DNA of 64,000 nt, taken from positions 124,001-188,000 of the forward strand of contig CACNCN010000001.1 of assembly GCA_902618975.1 (NCBI GenBank), in the 5' to 3' direction. The stretch is from an uncultured Pelagibacteraceae bacterium. Its GTDB lineage: Bacteria > Pseudomonadota > Alphaproteobacteria > Pelagibacterales > Pelagibacteraceae. Under the pieces are notes generated by a model, which was not told the origin of the DNA, made no database searches, and worked only from the letters and a program-made list of their open reading frames with translations. Both the position numbers and the translations under genes were made by a program. This document shows positions 63,394-64,000 of this stretch, piece after piece. Position 1 is the first letter of the stretch. Every line of letters begins with the position of its first letter.

Positions 63394-63849
63394 ATGAGAA
63401 CATTCATTGGCGGAATTGGTTGTTTTTGGGACGAAAAAAAATACGAAGGTATTGATGGAATAATATCTACTGAGTGTGGATATTGTGGCGGGGATGAACC
63501 GAATGTAACATATAAAGCTGTGTGTGGCGGTGATACTGGTCATATAGAAGTAGTAAAAGTTCAGTATGATGAAAAAACAAAATCGTATGAGGATATGGTT
63601 AGATTATTTTTTGAACTTCACGACTCTACACAAGTTAATCGACAAGGTACATATGTTGGGATTCAATATAGATCAGAAATTTTTTATGCAAATGATGAGG
63701 AAAAAAAGATTGCTGAAAAAGTATTAGATGAAATGAATAAAAAACTAGATGGAAAAGTTTCAACAAAAGTTTCAAAAGAAAAAAATTATTGTAAGGCTGA
63801 AGGCTACCATCAAAAGTATGAAAAAAACAAGTCTTTAAAGTTTGGCTAA
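63394..63849 (+). CDS. msrA: Peptide-methionine (S)-S-oxide reductase MsrA
   Basis: 151 residues. The catalytic motif GGIGCFW holds Cys10; then GYCGGDEPNVTYKAVCGGDT, HDSTQVNRQGTYVGIQYRSE and a C-terminal NYCKAEGYHQKY with a possible resolving Cys. It reduces the S form of methionine sulfoxide in the cytoplasm, complementing the exported MsrB at 18525. Follows the methyltransferase gene. Confidence 0.93.
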   Translation: MRTFIGGIGCFWDEKKYEGIDGIISTECGYCGGDEPNVTYKAVCGGDTGHIEVVKVQYDEKTKSYEDMVRLFFELHDSTQVNRQGTYVGIQYRSEIFYANDEEKKIAEKVLDEMNKKLDGKVSTKVSKEKNYCKAEGYHQKYEKNKSLKFG

Positions 63850-64000
63850 AATAATATCATATAAAAATCCTGAGCTGGCTACTATCAAAGATAATAAAGC
63901 TTTATGGAATCTTCCTAAAACAAGAAGATTTGGTTATAGGAACCTTCACAAAATAAATAGATATGGACTTTTTTTGAGATCAGACTTGGTTTTAAAACTT
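63842..64000 (+). CDS. Truncated gene at window edge, possibly a serine hydrolase (beta-lactamase-like)
   Basis: From a TTG at 63842, overlapping the msrA stop by 8 bases, the frame is open to the edge (53 codons). It reads LAKIISYKNPELATIKDN, then KALWNLPKTRRFGYRNLHKI and NRYGLFLRSDLVLKL. The W-x-x-P-x-x-R-x-GxxNLH-x-I-x-RY pattern recalls the N-terminus of class C beta-lactamase-related hydrolases, but too little is present to be sure. The TTG start is a guess; no ATG lies nearby. Confidence 0.4.
   Translation, partial: MAKIISYKNPELATIKDNKALWNLPKTRRFGYRNLHKINRYGLFLRSDLVLKL

Overview
The window is strongly AT-rich and gene-dense. Genes abut or overlap by 1-20 bases (many TAATG or ATGA junctions), intergenic spaces are very short, and no insertion sequence, prophage, CRISPR array, tRNA or rRNA is visible. 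Gene content fits a streamlined marine alphaproteobacterium of the SAR11 clade (Pelagibacterales): a TRAP transporter, sulfonate and sulfite genes with AprBAM, dimethylglycine dehydrogenase with ETF and ETF-QO, AcuI of DMSP metabolism, AmtB, an iron(III) ABC importer, and a TPP-riboswitch-controlled symporter resembling SAR11 ThiV. The taxonomic assignment is inference from gene content and base composition, not from a marker phylogeny.

Layout. 1-2666 (-): TRAP transporter DctP-DctQ-DctM, with DctM cut by the window edge. 2776-6621 (+): GMC oxidoreductase, TerC, SDR, M23 peptidase and a 39-residue membrane protein. 6616-9382 (-): Fe superoxide dismutase, a small protein, a secreted cupredoxin, a secreted unknown and the proteasome-like Anbu. 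9484-10929 (+): the ATP-grasp protein that accompanies Anbu. 10930-12540 (-): BT1-type transporter. 12594-16336 (+): three-gene glucosylglycerate cassette (phosphatase, synthase, GH13_18 phosphorylase). 16337-16768: no convincing protein gene, but a locally GC-rich, hairpin-rich block that looks like an unassigned RNA. 16769-18463 (-): three tandem type IV pilin-like genes, then MsrB. 19080-19797 (+): small secreted protein and Bcp peroxiredoxin. 19810-21699 (-): acyltransferase. 21732-29897: sulfonate/sulfite region (Xsc, SuyAB, TauE-type exporter, AprB-AprA-AprM and two small unknown proteins).

29957-34837 (-): pabC/pabA/pabB-like genes, an MFS transporter and a cystathionine beta-lyase-like enzyme. 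34914-40418: mixed housekeeping and unknown genes (27-residue basic protein, MnmA, CysQ, RecX, rhodanese, glycosyltransferase). 40426-43429 (-): AmtB, HU and RseP, with clear terminators. 43448-44940 (-): ThiV-like symporter under a TPP riboswitch. 44994-49030 (-): iron(III) ABC importer (binding protein, Cys-rich microprotein, permease, ATPase) with a perfect 7-1-7 Fur-type box upstream. 49072-51594 (-): LysR regulator, AcuI and FolE. 51666-53144 (+): HisI, a 2OG-Fe(II) oxygenase-like protein and a DUF2237 protein. 53145-58920 (-): ETF-QO, EtfA, EtfB and dimethylglycine dehydrogenase. 58964-59634 (-): small membrane protein and DUF4864 protein. 59682-64000 (+): hydroxyacid dehydrogenase, aldehyde dehydrogenase, VOC protein, homocysteine methyltransferase-like protein, MsrA and a truncated gene.

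How the genes work together. Sulfonates (sulfoacetaldehyde, sulfolactate) would be split to acetyl phosphate or pyruvate plus sulfite; the sulfite is either exported by the TauE-type carrier or oxidised to APS by AprBA-AprM. Methylated amines would feed electrons from dimethylglycine dehydrogenase through EtfAB and ETF-QO to ubiquinone; all four genes form one operon. The glucosylglycerate cassette would make, and possibly recycle, a nitrogen-free compatible solute. Most regulation visible here is at short leaders: a TPP riboswitch whose 3' strand contains the ribosome binding site, a Fur-type operator, and intercistronic hairpins that probably set transporter subunit ratios.
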